The notes: generated by a model not told the origin, from the letters alone. DNA of 15,649 nt from Mollicutes bacterium (GCA_003560455.1 PWIL01000104.1:1-15649), one strand, 5' to 3'; shown: positions 1 to 7,702, counted from the first letter of the stretch. Numbers and translations are program-made.

Positions 1-2
1 CG

Positions 3-1145
3 TTAAATTGCTTGTTCTAAGACATCGTGCAATTTAACCGTTTTGCCCATCCTGGTCGACATTTTTTTGCCATCTTGTAATATCATCCCAAATGGAATAT
101 GGTGCATATTATCAGCAAAATCATAAGTCATTTTTTTAATAACTGCTTTTAATTGTTTAAAGTGCAATTGTTGTTCACTACCAACAACATATAATGCTTC
201 TTTAAAATCATAAGTTTTTTTTCGATAAAAAGCAGTTGCTAAATCTCTCGTTAAATATAAGGTTGCGCCATCTTTTTTTTGAATTAAGGCGGGTGGCAGA
301 TCTTCTAACATAACCACTTTTGCTTCTTCACTTGTTGTTAATAAGTCTTTTTCTTTTAATTCATCGATAACTGGTTGCATTTTATCATTGTAAAAAGCTT
401 CACCATGATAACTTTCAAAATTATTTATTCCTAACAAATCATAAGTTTTTTGAAATTCTTTTAATGATTCTTCACGAAACCAGCGCCATAATTCTAAACA
501 TTCAGGATCGTTTTCTTCTAATTTTTTAAAATATAAACGTGCTTCATCATCCAATGTTTTATCTTTTTCAGCTGTTTCATGAAATAAAACATATAGTTTG
601 GTTAATTCTTGAATCGGATCTTGTTTTATTTTTTCAGGATCGCCCCATTTTTTATAGGCGACGATTAATTTGCCAAATTGGGTTCCCCAATCACCTAAAT
701 GATTAATGCCAACTACTTGATAGCCGCATTTTACGCAAATATTACGCAACGCATTACCAATAACGGTACTTCTTAAGTGACCAACACTAAATGGTTTAGC
801 AATGTTTGGAGCAGAATAATCAATGACAATTGTTTCTTGATTACCAAAATCAAGTTTTCCATAATCTTTTTGAAAGATATCTTCCAATACTTGTTTTGTA
901 AGTTCTTGGCGATCTAAAAAAATATTCAAATAGCCACCCACCACTTCTATTTTGGGATAATTTAATTTTTCTTTTATTTGTTCAGCAATTATTTGGGGAC
1001 TTTTTTTTAATGTTTTAGCATAAGTAAAACACGGAATTGCAAAATCACCCATTTTTCTTTCTTTGGGATATTCAATAACAATTTCATGTTCGGGTATTTG
1101 TTTTTCTAATGCTAGATAAACATCGTTGATTATTTTTTCTTTCAT
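3..1145 (-). CDS. argS: Arginyl-tRNA synthetase, 380 residues ending at an early in-frame TAA
   Basis: Class I aminoacyl-tRNA synthetase that charges tRNA-Arg. Residues 1-90 form the Arg-specific N-terminal domain. The HIGH box appears as SVGH (120-123) within the run APNIAKPFSVGHLRST, and the KMSKS-type loop is KMSTR (361-365). The frame then reads LEQAI followed by TAA at 3-5. Known ArgS proteins are about 550 residues and continue from this point into the helical DALR anticodon-binding domain, so the C-terminal third is missing from this frame. The next codon begins CG, so one base change from a Lys, Glu or Gln codon would explain the stop; a sequencing error or frameshift is also possible. 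The ATG overlaps the DUF1934 stop as ATGA, so translation is coupled. Identity is certain; whether the gene is intact is not. Confidence 0.93.
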   Translation of the reverse strand: MKEKIINDVYLALEKQIPEHEIVIEYPKERKMGDFAIPCFTYAKTLKKSPQIIAEQIKEKLNYPKIEVVGGYLNIFLDRQELTKQVLEDIFQKDYGKLDFGNQETIVIDYSAPNIAKPFSVGHLRSTVIGNALRNICVKCGYQVVGINHLGDWGTQFGKLIVAYKKWGDPEKIKQDPIQELTKLYVLFHETAEKDKTLDDEARLYFKKLEENDPECLELWRWFREESLKEFQKTYDLLGINNFESYHGEAFYNDKMQPVIDELKEKDLLTTSEEAKVVMLEDLPPALIQKKDGATLYLTRDLATAFYRKKTYDFKEALYVVGSEQQLHFKQLKAVIKKMTYDFADNMHHIPFGMILQDGKKMSTRMGKTVKLHDVLEQAI

Positions 1146-1498
1146 TCAAGCACCTCGTATTTCAAATGACAGTTTATTTTATTTTCTTCGATTATATATT
1201 GAAAGGTAAGATAGTCTTCACCAATTTCTAATAATTCTTGTTTTACGTTTAATTTTAATTCCAGGCCAGTTTTTAAATCAAGATAACTACCATGGGATTT
1301 TTTTTGTTGTAAATTTATTGTGATTTTATAATCATTATTTGATTTTGTCAAGATTAAATCGTTATTAATTATTTTTAAAGATACTTGATCAAGGCCGTCT
1401 TGATAAGTTATTTGGTTGTCTTCTTTAGTCCCTTGACAAGTTTTATTTATTTTTTCAAATGAACTTTCTAGTAAAATATTAATCTTTATTTCTGCCAT
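1142..1498 (-). CDS. DUF1934 (YwiB-like) beta-barrel protein
   Basis: Small 118-residue protein of the DUF1934/YwiB family, predicted to fold as a calycin-like beta barrel; the biochemical role is unknown. Support is its length, the alternating hydrophobic/polar strands through the whole protein, and its place directly upstream of argS, the arrangement also seen in Bacillus (ywiB-argS). There is no signal peptide or membrane segment. The start ATG is preceded by AGAGGTG at 6 bases, and the stop TGA overlaps the argS ATG by four bases. Family assignment rests on context and general pattern as much as on specific residues. Confidence 0.75.
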   Translation of the reverse strand: MAEIKINILLESSFEKINKTCQGTKEDNQITYQDGLDQVSLKIINNDLILTKSNNDYKITINLQQKKSHGSYLDLKTGLELKLNVKQELLEIGEDYLTFQYIIEENKINCHLKYEVLE

Positions 1499-1516
1499 TT
1501 GACACCTCTTTTTCGC

Positions 1517-1522
1517 ATTATA
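1517..1522 (-). promoter_or_regulatory. Extended -10 promoter for DUF1934-argS
   Basis: The minus strand reads TGTTATAAT, a perfect -10 with the TGn extension, ending about 18 bases before the DUF1934 start codon. No good -35 hexamer lies 16-18 bases upstream, which is tolerable for an extended -10 promoter. Confidence 0.6.
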
Positions 1523-1548
1523 ACATACCCTTGAAAAAATCCATAATA

Positions 1549-1572
1549 AAATAGTTTAATTACAAACTATTT
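1549..1572 (-). terminator. Weak intrinsic terminator after the DUF1450 gene
   Basis: Perfect 9-bp stem AAATAGTTT / AAACTATTT with a 6-base loop, overlapping the stop codon of the DUF1450 gene (1560-1562). It is followed on the minus strand by TATTATGG, so the U tract is short and termination may be partial, allowing some read-through into DUF1934-argS. Confidence 0.5.
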
Positions 1573-1775
1573 TTTATTTTTTCAACTAATTCGTCTTCGG
1601 TTTCAGCCATTAGAACTTGGCCGTTTAAAACGGCAAATTGTTTTTTTTGGCCGATTGCACATAAGTTGTGACACCCAATTTCAATTTTAAGGGGGAGATT
1701 GATTAGCTTTTTTTGTAATGATTCGACATTCATAACTTCACATTGATCACAGATTAATAATTTATTCAATTTCAA
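1560..1775 (-). CDS. DUF1450 (YuzB-like) small cysteine protein
   Basis: 71-residue protein matching DUF1450/YuzB, a firmicute family of unknown function. The diagnostic part is the cysteine pair in IGCHNLCAIG followed by FAVLNGQ and a C-terminal E..DELVEKI helix; a further CDQC pair lies near the N-terminus (residues 9-12). Four cysteines suggest metal or Fe-S binding, but that is inference. I place the start at a TTG (1773-1775), since GGGAG lies 4 bases upstream; a second TTG two codons on is also possible. The start overlaps the 3' end of pduL by 14 bases, so the two are probably translationally coupled. Confidence 0.75.
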   Translation of the reverse strand: MKLNKLLICDQCEVMNVESLQKKLINLPLKIEIGCHNLCAIGQKKQFAVLNGQVLMAETEDELVEKIKNSL

Positions 1776-2358
1776 TTATCTCCCATTCTTTAACGTTGAC
1801 TAATTTAGCATATTCACCACTTTTTACTAAAGCAGCATTTGCATCATCGGTATCAATATGAAGTTCTAATTGGTAAGTGTCTTTTATTTTAACGGATACG
1901 CCTCTTAAAATTGTTGGTTTAATGGTCCCAACTTGAATATCTAAGAGGTCGTCTGGTTTTATTTGATAGTTTTCGGCCTCGATCGTATGCATATGAATGT
2001 GTCTAGTTGCAATAATACAGCCCTCTTCTAGTTTTAGTTCGCCTTTTGGGCCAACTAGTTTAATTGATTCACTTTCGGCTATATCACCAGAGACCCGTAC
2101 TGGTGGATTAACGCCTAAATAATAGGCATCTGTTTTCGATATTTCAATTTGTGAATAATCGTTTTCTGGTCCTAAAACACGGACATTTTTTAATTCACCT
2201 TTTGGTCCAACTAATTTAATTGTATATTCAGTTGCATATTGAACTGGTTGATATAATTCACGAAAACGTTCTAAACGATAGTTTTTACCGAATAAAACTT
2301 CCATATGTTCTCTTTTTAAATGGGCGTGACGAACTGATACCCCAATTGGTATTTTCAT
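1762..2358 (-). CDS. pduL: PduL-type phosphate acyltransferase
   Basis: Transfers an acyl group between coenzyme A and phosphate; as a stand-alone housekeeping enzyme the likely substrates are acetyl-CoA and acetyl-phosphate, linking to ATP formation by acetate kinase. The 198 residues contain the PduL zinc-ligand motifs: RHAH (10-13), RHIHMH (119-124) and HIDTDDANA (167-175), where the family more often has DEANA. The two similar beta-barrel halves are visible as a repeated IKLVGPKGEL (47-56 and 99-108). There is no N-terminal encapsulation peptide and no microcompartment neighbour, so a cytosolic form is likely. The ATG follows GGAGG at a spacing of about 8. Pta would be the unrelated alternative enzyme; it is not seen here. 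Confidence 0.92.
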   Translation of the reverse strand: MKIPIGVSVRHAHLKREHMEVLFGKNYRLERFRELYQPVQYATEYTIKLVGPKGELKNVRVLGPENDYSQIEISKTDAYYLGVNPPVRVSGDIAESESIKLVGPKGELKLEEGCIIATRHIHMHTIEAENYQIKPDDLLDIQVGTIKPTILRGVSVKIKDTYQLELHIDTDDANAALVKSGEYAKLVNVKEWEIIEIE

Positions 2359-2379
2359 ATGACCCCTCCCTACTCTTTA

Positions 2380-2409
2380 ATTTTAACATAAAAAAAAAGA
2401 AAGAAGCAA
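2380..2409 (-). promoter_or_regulatory. Candidate promoter for pduL
   Basis: Minus strand TTGCTT (2404-2409), an 18-base spacer, then an extended -10 TGTTAAAAT (hexamer at 2380-2385). It lies inside the 3' arm of the aspS terminator hairpin, so the -35 match may be coincidental. Confidence 0.4.
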
Positions 2410-2430
2410 TTAATCTTTCTTTTTTATGTT
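2385..2430 (-). terminator. Intrinsic terminator of the gatCAB-aspS operon
   Basis: Downstream of aspS the minus strand forms AAGAAAGA (2414-2421) / TCTTTCTT (2397-2404) around a 9-base loop, followed directly by a run of T (complement of 2391-2398). The hairpin can extend outward to AACATA / TATGTT. It separates aspS from pduL. Confidence 0.75.
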
Positions 2431-2494
2431 AAAAAGTGTCAACTAATTATATTTATTCCAAAAAGAATTATAACTAGCTAAATTAAAAAATCAC

Positions 2495-4234
2495 TTAACC
2501 TTGTTCTCTTATTTTAATATGGGCTTCTCGTAATTGTTGTTCAGTCACTTTAGAAGGCGCTTTCATCATTAAATCTTGACCATTAGCATTCATTGGAAAA
2601 GCAATTGTTTCACGAATATTATTTTCATCTAATAACAGCATAATAATTCGGTCAATTCCGGGCGCCATTCCGGCATGTGGTGGCGGACCATATTTAAAAG
2701 CTTCATACAAACCACCAAACCTTGTTTTTAATTCTTCTTCGCTATAGCCAACTACTGCAAAAACCTTTTGCATAATATCTAAATCGTGATTTCTAACTCC
2801 CCCACTAGCCAATTCTAAACCATTACAAACAAAATCATATTGATAAGCTAATACTGTTTCTGGATTATCTAAACCGTCTAAACCTTTTTTGGGCATACCA
2901 AAAGGATTATGCGTAAAATCATATTTTTCAGTTTCTTCATCCCATTCAAACATTGGAAAATCATTAACAATACAAAAAGCAAAACGATCTTCATCAATTA
3001 AATTTAATTTTCGTCCTAATTCCATTCTAATCATCCCACTTAATTTTAGGGCGTCTTTTCGATCAGCAATAAAAAATAAAACATCATTTGCTTTTAAATT
3101 AGCAACTTTAATTAAATCTTTTTTTTCTGTTTCATTTAAAAACTTATCAATTGGACCAGCAAAACTCATATCTTCATTAACTTTAAAATAACCAATTCCT
3201 GGCATGCCAATATGATTAGCATAAGCAACTAATTCATTAAACCAAGAATTTGGTTTATCAGCAATATTACTAACGGCAATTCCTTGAACCGAAATTTTTC
3301 TAAAAGGCTTAAACTCAGTTTCTGAAAAAACTTCTGTTAAATCAATTATTTCTAGGGGATTTCTTAAATCAGGTTTATCAGTGCCATATTTTTGCATCGC
3401 TTCTTGATAAGAAATTCTTGGAAATGGTAATTTATCAACTTTTTTATCACTAAATTTTTTAAAAACTTCGTAAAAAACTTTTTCACCAACTTTTAAAACA
3501 TCTTCCTCTTCAGCAAAAGCCATTTCTAAATCTAATTGGTAAAATTCACCATAAATCCGATCACTACGCGCATCTTCATCACGAAAACATGGCGCAATTT
3601 GAAAATATTTATCAAATCCTGCAACCATCAATAATTGTTTAAATTGTTGTGGTGCTTGCGGCAGGCAATAAAATAAACCGTGATGTCTTCTAGCGGGAAT
3701 AATAAAATCTCTGGCACCTTCGGGACTGGAAGCGGTTAAAATTGGCGTTTGAATTTCTAAAAAATCTTCTTTTTCCATTAATTCACGGATAAATTTAATA
3801 ACTTGACCACGAAAAACAACATTTTTCTTAACTTGTTGATTTCTTAAATCTAAATAACGATATTTTAGCCGGGTTTCTTCATTGCTTTTTTTAGAAGTTA
3901 TAACTTCAAACGGAAGCATATTTGGTGCTTTTGCTAAAACTTCTATTTCACTTACTAATATTTCAATTTCGCCAGTAGGGATTTTAGGATTAATATCATC
4001 TTTATCTCGCAAACGCACCATTCCGGTTACATTAACACTCGATTCTTTAGTAATTCCATCAAAAATACTATTATCATTACTAACAATTTGCACATTGCCG
4101 TAATAATCTCGGATATCTAAAAAAATAACTCCACCGTGGTCGCGAATGTTTTCGACCCAACCAGCAATTTTTACTGTTTTTTCTAATTCTTTTTTACTTA
4201 ATTTTCCGCCATAATGGCTGCGATATTTATTCAT
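2495..4234 (-). CDS. aspS: Aspartyl-tRNA synthetase, probably non-discriminating
   Basis: Class II synthetase of the bacterial type, 579 residues. An OB-fold anticodon domain (about 1-105) contains GWVENIRDHGG. The catalytic core has motif 2 FRDEDARSDR followed by GEFYQLDLEMAF, a GAD insertion domain in the middle, and motif 3 GMAPGIDRIIMLL near the C-terminus. His33 in RDHGG is the residue associated with relaxed tRNA recognition (Asp onto both tRNA-Asp and tRNA-Asn); discriminating enzymes such as that of E. coli have Leu there. This fits its position as last gene of an operon with gatCAB. Its ATG overlaps the gatB stop (ATGA) and has GAGAGGAG upstream. Non-discriminating activity is inference from His33 and context; AspRS identity is certain. 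Confidence 0.96.
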   Translation of the reverse strand: MNKYRSHYGGKLSKKELEKTVKIAGWVENIRDHGGVIFLDIRDYYGNVQIVSNDNSIFDGITKESSVNVTGMVRLRDKDDINPKIPTGEIEILVSEIEVLAKAPNMLPFEVITSKKSNEETRLKYRYLDLRNQQVKKNVVFRGQVIKFIRELMEKEDFLEIQTPILTASSPEGARDFIIPARRHHGLFYCLPQAPQQFKQLLMVAGFDKYFQIAPCFRDEDARSDRIYGEFYQLDLEMAFAEEEDVLKVGEKVFYEVFKKFSDKKVDKLPFPRISYQEAMQKYGTDKPDLRNPLEIIDLTEVFSETEFKPFRKISVQGIAVSNIADKPNSWFNELVAYANHIGMPGIGYFKVNEDMSFAGPIDKFLNETEKKDLIKVANLKANDVLFFIADRKDALKLSGMIRMELGRKLNLIDEDRFAFCIVNDFPMFEWDEETEKYDFTHNPFGMPKKGLDGLDNPETVLAYQYDFVCNGLELASGGVRNHDLDIMQKVFAVVGYSEEELKTRFGGLYEAFKYGPPPHAGMAPGIDRIIMLLLDENNIRETIAFPMNANGQDLMMKAPSKVTEQQLREAHIKIREQG

Positions 4235-5652
4235 TTTTTTCTCCTCTCTAGGGCTTGTTTAATTAATTCTAAACTTTTTTTAGGGTCAGCTTGTCGGTTA
4301 GTTTTTTGCATTACTTGACCGACAAAATAGTTAGCAACAAAATCTTTACCTGATAAGTATTCCGCAACTTGTTTGGGATTTTCATCAATCGCTTCTTCAA
4401 TATATTTGGTTAATTGTTCTTTATCGGTTATTTGTTGCATGTTTTCTTTTTCAATTATTTCTTTCGGATCAATTTTTTTAGCATTTGCTTCATAAATAAT
4501 TTTTTTACCATGCAATTCAGATAATTTATTTTCAGTGACTAATTGTGCAACATAAGCAAGCATTTTCGGGGTGATAAAGTATTCATTTAAACTAATTTCT
4601 AATTTATTTAAAGATCCTAATACAACAGTTGAAACCCATTTAGCTAGTACTTGTGGTTGTTTAAAGTAATTTATGCTTTCTTCAAAATAATCAGCAATTT
4701 CTTTTTGTTTACTTAAAACAACGGCATCATAAGTTGATAGTTGATATTCATTTGTATATTTTAATATCCGTTCGTATTGCAAGACTGGCATGTCTTTTTT
4801 AATTTCTGCAATAAATTGTTCTGTTAGAGCAATAGGTGGTAAATTTGGTTCAGTAAAATATTTATAATCAACAGCATCAACTTTATCACGCATCCCATAG
4901 GTTTTTAAATCACTGCCAATTCGTCTAGTTTCTTGAATGATTTTTTCACCTTGATCTAATAATTCACTTTGTCTTTTTATTTCATATTCAATCGCTGCTT
5001 TAACGTTCGTAAAAGAATTTAAGTTTTTGATTTCTACTTTTGTTCCTAAAGTTTCATCTTTGGAAACCGAAACATTAACATCACAACGCATCTGACCACG
5101 ATCGGTTCTTGCTTCACTAACTTCACAATATAAAATTAAATCTCTTAAAGCTTCTAGGAAGGTGATTGCTTCTTCGGCTGAATAAATACAGGGCTTGGTG
5201 ACAATTTCAATTAAAGGAATCCCGGAACGATTATAATCAATTAAAGAATAATTACTAAAGTGTTCTAAACTAGCCGTATCTTCTTCTAAGTGAATTTGAT
5301 GAATTTTAACTGTTTTTTCTTGTTCGTTGACCAAAAATTTTAACTCGCCATTAATTCCCATTGGTTTTTTTATTTGGGTTATTTGATAACCTTTGGGTAG
5401 ATCAGGATAAAAATAGTTTTTTCGGTCAAAGACAATTTCATCCGGTAATTGACAATTTAGCGCAATTGCTATTTTAAGTGCTTTTTGACAAGCATTTTTA
5501 TTTATTTTGGGCATTATCCCTGGCAGACCTAAATCAATTGCTGAGACATTGATGTTTGGTTGGTCAGTGTAATCATTTGGAGCACTTGAAAAGTTTTTGG
5601 AAATTGTTTTTAATTCACAATGAACTTCTAAACCAATTGTTACTTTATACAT
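4231..5652 (-). CDS. gatB: Asp/Glu-tRNA amidotransferase subunit B
   Basis: Subunit of GatCAB that binds and phosphorylates the misacylated Asp-tRNA-Asn or Glu-tRNA-Gln so that ammonia from GatA can amidate it. About 473 residues. The N-terminal cradle has GLEVHCEL, DRKNYFYPDLPKGYQ and the family signature DYNRSGIPLIEIVT; the C-terminal helical YqeY-like tail ends with NYFVGQVMQKTNRQADP. I choose the ATG at 5650-5652 rather than the GTG codons just upstream, because AGGTGGTGAT, a good Shine-Dalgarno, covers those GTGs and stands 4-10 bases before the ATG. The start overlaps the gatA stop by 8 bases and the stop overlaps aspS by 4, indicating tight coupling. Confidence 0.95.
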   Translation of the reverse strand: MYKVTIGLEVHCELKTISKNFSSAPNDYTDQPNINVSAIDLGLPGIMPKINKNACQKALKIAIALNCQLPDEIVFDRKNYFYPDLPKGYQITQIKKPMGINGELKFLVNEQEKTVKIHQIHLEEDTASLEHFSNYSLIDYNRSGIPLIEIVTKPCIYSAEEAITFLEALRDLILYCEVSEARTDRGQMRCDVNVSVSKDETLGTKVEIKNLNSFTNVKAAIEYEIKRQSELLDQGEKIIQETRRIGSDLKTYGMRDKVDAVDYKYFTEPNLPPIALTEQFIAEIKKDMPVLQYERILKYTNEYQLSTYDAVVLSKQKEIADYFEESINYFKQPQVLAKWVSTVVLGSLNKLEISLNEYFITPKMLAYVAQLVTENKLSELHGKKIIYEANAKKIDPKEIIEKENMQQITDKEQLTKYIEEAIDENPKQVAEYLSGKDFVANYFVGQVMQKTNRQADPKKSLELIKQALERRKK

Positions 5653-7060
5653 TTTTATCACCACCTTTTAAGGCTTGTTCAAGTTGATAGGCGATATTTA
5701 GTGCTAAAGCGTCTTTTTGAACAGCGGTTGTTATATTAATACCAATTGGTAGATTGTTAATTTTTCCAGAAGGGATGGTAATACTTGGGTAACCACCAAA
5801 ATTACCAATAATTAAATTGTTTTCTAAAATCATTTTCTTTTCTTCAATTTTATTAGAAATATCATCTATTTTCGGAGCAACTCCACCGGTAGCAGGTAAA
5901 ATAAAGCCATCATATTTTTCAAATAATTGATTAATTTTTTCAACAATCAAGCGTCTGACTCGTCCAGCGTTTAAGAAAAGTTTTTCCTGATTTTCTTTTT
6001 GTAAAATATAACTACCTAAAACAAAGCGTCTTTTGATTAATTCTGAAAAGCCGGCGGTTCTGGTCTTAAACATCATTTCTTCAATTGTCCCGCCCTCTTC
6101 TCTTAAACCAAAACCAACGCCAAGTAAGTTAGCATTATTACTGGTTGCCTCAGCACAAGAAATTGCTAAATAGGCTGGATAAACAGCTTGCAATAATTCC
6201 ATTTCAATTGATTCTTCATGAACTGTAATTCCTAATTCTTCACATTTTTTTAAGACATCTTGAAATTGCTTTAAAACTTCTTTTGTTTCTGAATCATAAT
6301 CATAATCAGTAACAATTTCTTTAATATAAAATAATTTTTTGTTTTTAACACTTTCGGTTATTTTTTCAGCATATAACTCGTTATCATCGGCTAAGGATGT
6401 CATATCATATTCACATTCACCTTTAATAACATCAGTTACTAAAGCAGCATCTTCAACACAAGTTGTAATACAGCCAACATGGTCCAAACTAGAAGCAAAG
6501 GGGAATAGACCATATCTTGAGATTCGACCGTAAGTTGGTTTAAAGCCAACTAAGCCAGTATAAGCGGCTGGTTTACGAATTGAGTCACCAGTATCAGAAC
6601 CAATACTAAAAGGAGTTATGCCTAGTGCTACACTAGCAACACCCCCGGCTGATGAGCCACCAACTATTCGTGTTTGATCATAAGGGTTGGAAATAATGCC
6701 CGTATGCGCGGTTGTTCCCGTACCACCCATTGCTAGTTCATCTAACGCCACCTTGCCCATCAACACGGCACCGGCTTTTTTTAATTTCCGATAAACAGTT
6801 GCATCATATGGGGGGATATAATCATGTAAAATATTAGAAGAAGAAGTAGTTAAAATACCCTTCGTTGAAATATTATCTTTTAATGAATAAGGAATACCAT
6901 TTAGCCAGCTATTACTTTCTTGTTGTTTAAATTCTTCTAAGATTGTTACAAAGCAATTATTAGTTTTAGCTTGTTGCTTGGCTTTTTCAACTGCTTCATT
7001 AAATAAGGTTTTTGGCGTTATTTCTTGATTTTTTAATTTTTTATTTAATTTTTTAATCAT
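5645..7060 (-). CDS. gatA: Asp/Glu-tRNA amidotransferase subunit A (glutaminase)
   Basis: Amidase-signature enzyme that hydrolyses glutamine and passes ammonia to GatB. 471 residues. The Ser-cisSer-Lys triad is visible: Lys61 in PYSLKDN, cis-Ser137 in GGSSAGG, and nucleophile Ser160 in SDTGDSIRKPAA. The usual motif is SDTGGSIR; here the second Gly is Asp159, a variant I associate with Mollicutes and some clostridial GatA. GSSAGG replaces the more usual GSSGGS. The ATG shares one base with the gatC stop (TAATG), and its ribosome site AAGGTGGTGG lies inside the end of gatC. Confidence 0.95.
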   Translation of the reverse strand: MIKKLNKKLKNQEITPKTLFNEAVEKAKQQAKTNNCFVTILEEFKQQESNSWLNGIPYSLKDNISTKGILTTSSSNILHDYIPPYDATVYRKLKKAGAVLMGKVALDELAMGGTGTTAHTGIISNPYDQTRIVGGSSAGGVASVALGITPFSIGSDTGDSIRKPAAYTGLVGFKPTYGRISRYGLFPFASSLDHVGCITTCVEDAALVTDVIKGECEYDMTSLADDNELYAEKITESVKNKKLFYIKEIVTDYDYDSETKEVLKQFQDVLKKCEELGITVHEESIEMELLQAVYPAYLAISCAEATSNNANLLGVGFGLREEGGTIEEMMFKTRTAGFSELIKRRFVLGSYILQKENQEKLFLNAGRVRRLIVEKINQLFEKYDGFILPATGGVAPKIDDISNKIEEKKMILENNLIIGNFGGYPSITIPSGKINNLPIGINITTAVQKDALALNIAYQLEQALKGGDKNV

Positions 7061-7347
7061 TATTCCACCACCTTTGGAACTTTGACTTGATCTTTTAAAT
7101 GACTTTTGGCATTACTCAATACTTCATCAACCGTTAAATAATCACCAATTTCATCTTCTCTTAATTCAGCATTTTTATTTGCAAAAGGAAAGGTCATTGG
7201 CTCTACCTCAGTAATATGATCTAGTTTTTCGATTTTTTTCATTTGGGCTAGAAAAAAATCAAATTCTTTACTTAATGTTTCATATTCTTGATCACTCATA
7301 TCAAACATTAATTTGCCCGCTAAGTCTTTTAATTTTGCTTTTTCCAT
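7060..7347 (-). CDS. gatC: Asp/Glu-tRNA amidotransferase subunit C
   Basis: 95-residue stabilising belt between GatA and GatB. Length fits the family. The N-terminal helices (LKDLAGKLMFDMSDQEYE) and the later EVEPMTFPF and LREDEIGDYLT stretches are GatC hallmarks (compare the usual V.PM..P......R.D). It is the first gene of the operon, with a strong AGGAGGA 3-4 bases before the ATG, immediately after the T-box terminator U tract. Confidence 0.93.
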   Translation of the reverse strand: MEKAKLKDLAGKLMFDMSDQEYETLSKEFDFFLAQMKKIEKLDHITEVEPMTFPFANKNAELREDEIGDYLTVDEVLSNAKSHLKDQVKVPKVVE

Positions 7348-7349
7348 AA

Positions 7350-7582
7350 ATCCTCCTTATAAAAAAAATCAGTCATCATAAAGGGGCGTGTTATCGCGGT
7401 ACCACCCTTTTTATCATCACTGATTTCTCTAATTATTAACGGTCATTAGCCGGTGTTATTTACTCTAGTTCAATAACACAACTCCCTGGTGTTTTTCATA
7501 ATTAATCTTTTATTCGTTTTCAGCAATCACGAACTCTCTTTGAAAAGATAAAATTATTACTCGCCAGTTCTTTGTTTTTTAT
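7350..7582 (-). promoter_or_regulatory. T-box riboswitch leader, Asn-type specifier (AAC)
   Basis: Transcribed leader of about 235 bases before gatC. Stem I carries the GA box AGAGAG and a distal arm TTCG...CGAA, closed by ATCTTTT / AAAAGAT. The specifier loop reads GAAAAACA opposite AGTA. By analogy with Bacillus glyQS (GAAA followed by the codon and A), the specifier is AAC at 7491-7493, asparagine. Stem III is GTGTTATT / AATAACAC. The T-box sequence GGGTGGTACCGCG (7395-7407) lies in the antiterminator AAAGGG / CCCCTTT. Uncharged tRNA binding should favour antitermination and expression of gatCAB-aspS, fitting tRNA-dependent Asn synthesis. The base meant to pair with the tRNA discriminator is U (7401). 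Class is certain; specificity is inferred. Confidence 0.93.
7361..7426 (-). terminator. T-box conditional terminator
   Basis: Minus strand AATCAGT near 7420-7426 pairs with ACTGATT at 7366-7374, followed by eight T (complement of 7361-7368); inner pairing is interrupted by small mismatches. It is mutually exclusive with the antiterminator that uses GGGTGGTACCGCG. Confidence 0.85.
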
Positions 7583-7588
7583 AAATTA

Positions 7589-7617
7589 ATCATATAATAT
7601 TTTTAATATTTAGTCAA
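7589..7617 (-). promoter_or_regulatory. Promoter of the T-box-gatCAB-aspS operon
   Basis: Minus strand TTGACT (7612-7617), a 17-base spacer and TATGAT (7589-7594): near-consensus sigma-A type, predicting a start near 7582. The 18-bp direct repeat at 7623-7640 lies only 5 bases upstream of the -35. Confidence 0.8.
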
Positions 7618-7622
7618 ATTAA

Positions 7623-7640
7623 ATTGTATAAAATGATTTG
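7623..7640. repeat. Left copy of an 18-bp direct repeat flanking the fic locus
   Basis: Reads ATTGTATAAAATGATTTG; it matches 8881-8898 at 17 of 18 positions (T versus G at the fifth base). The two copies bracket the fic gene with its promoter and terminator. Confidence 0.7.
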
Positions 7641-7652
7641 GGAATCGTTATC

Positions 7653-7702
7653 CAAAAAAAACCTTTGTTAATATCTAATTACAAACAATATTAAGAAGGT
7701 TT
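7653..7702 (-). terminator. Intrinsic terminator downstream of fic
   Basis: Minus strand AAACCTT.CTTAATATT pairs with ATATTAACAAAGGTTT across a loop of about 13 bases (7658-7702), with one small internal mismatch, and runs into TTTTTTTT (complement of 7653-7660). Confidence 0.75.

Noticed and set aside
1762..2358. PduL as part of a bacterial microcompartment operon
   Set aside because: No shell protein, dehydratase or aldehyde dehydrogenase gene is in the window, and the protein lacks an N-terminal targeting extension. A cytosolic acetate-pathway role is simpler.
2220..4103. Plus-strand open frames opposite pduL and aspS
   Set aside because: They are antisense to strongly supported genes, show no family motifs and have no ribosome sites. 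The same holds for frames opposite gatA, nfo and the ATPase gene.
1142..5652. Mycoplasma genetic code (TGA as Trp)
   Set aside because: TGA ends the DUF1934 and gatB frames in the expected overlaps, and Trp is coded by TGG throughout.
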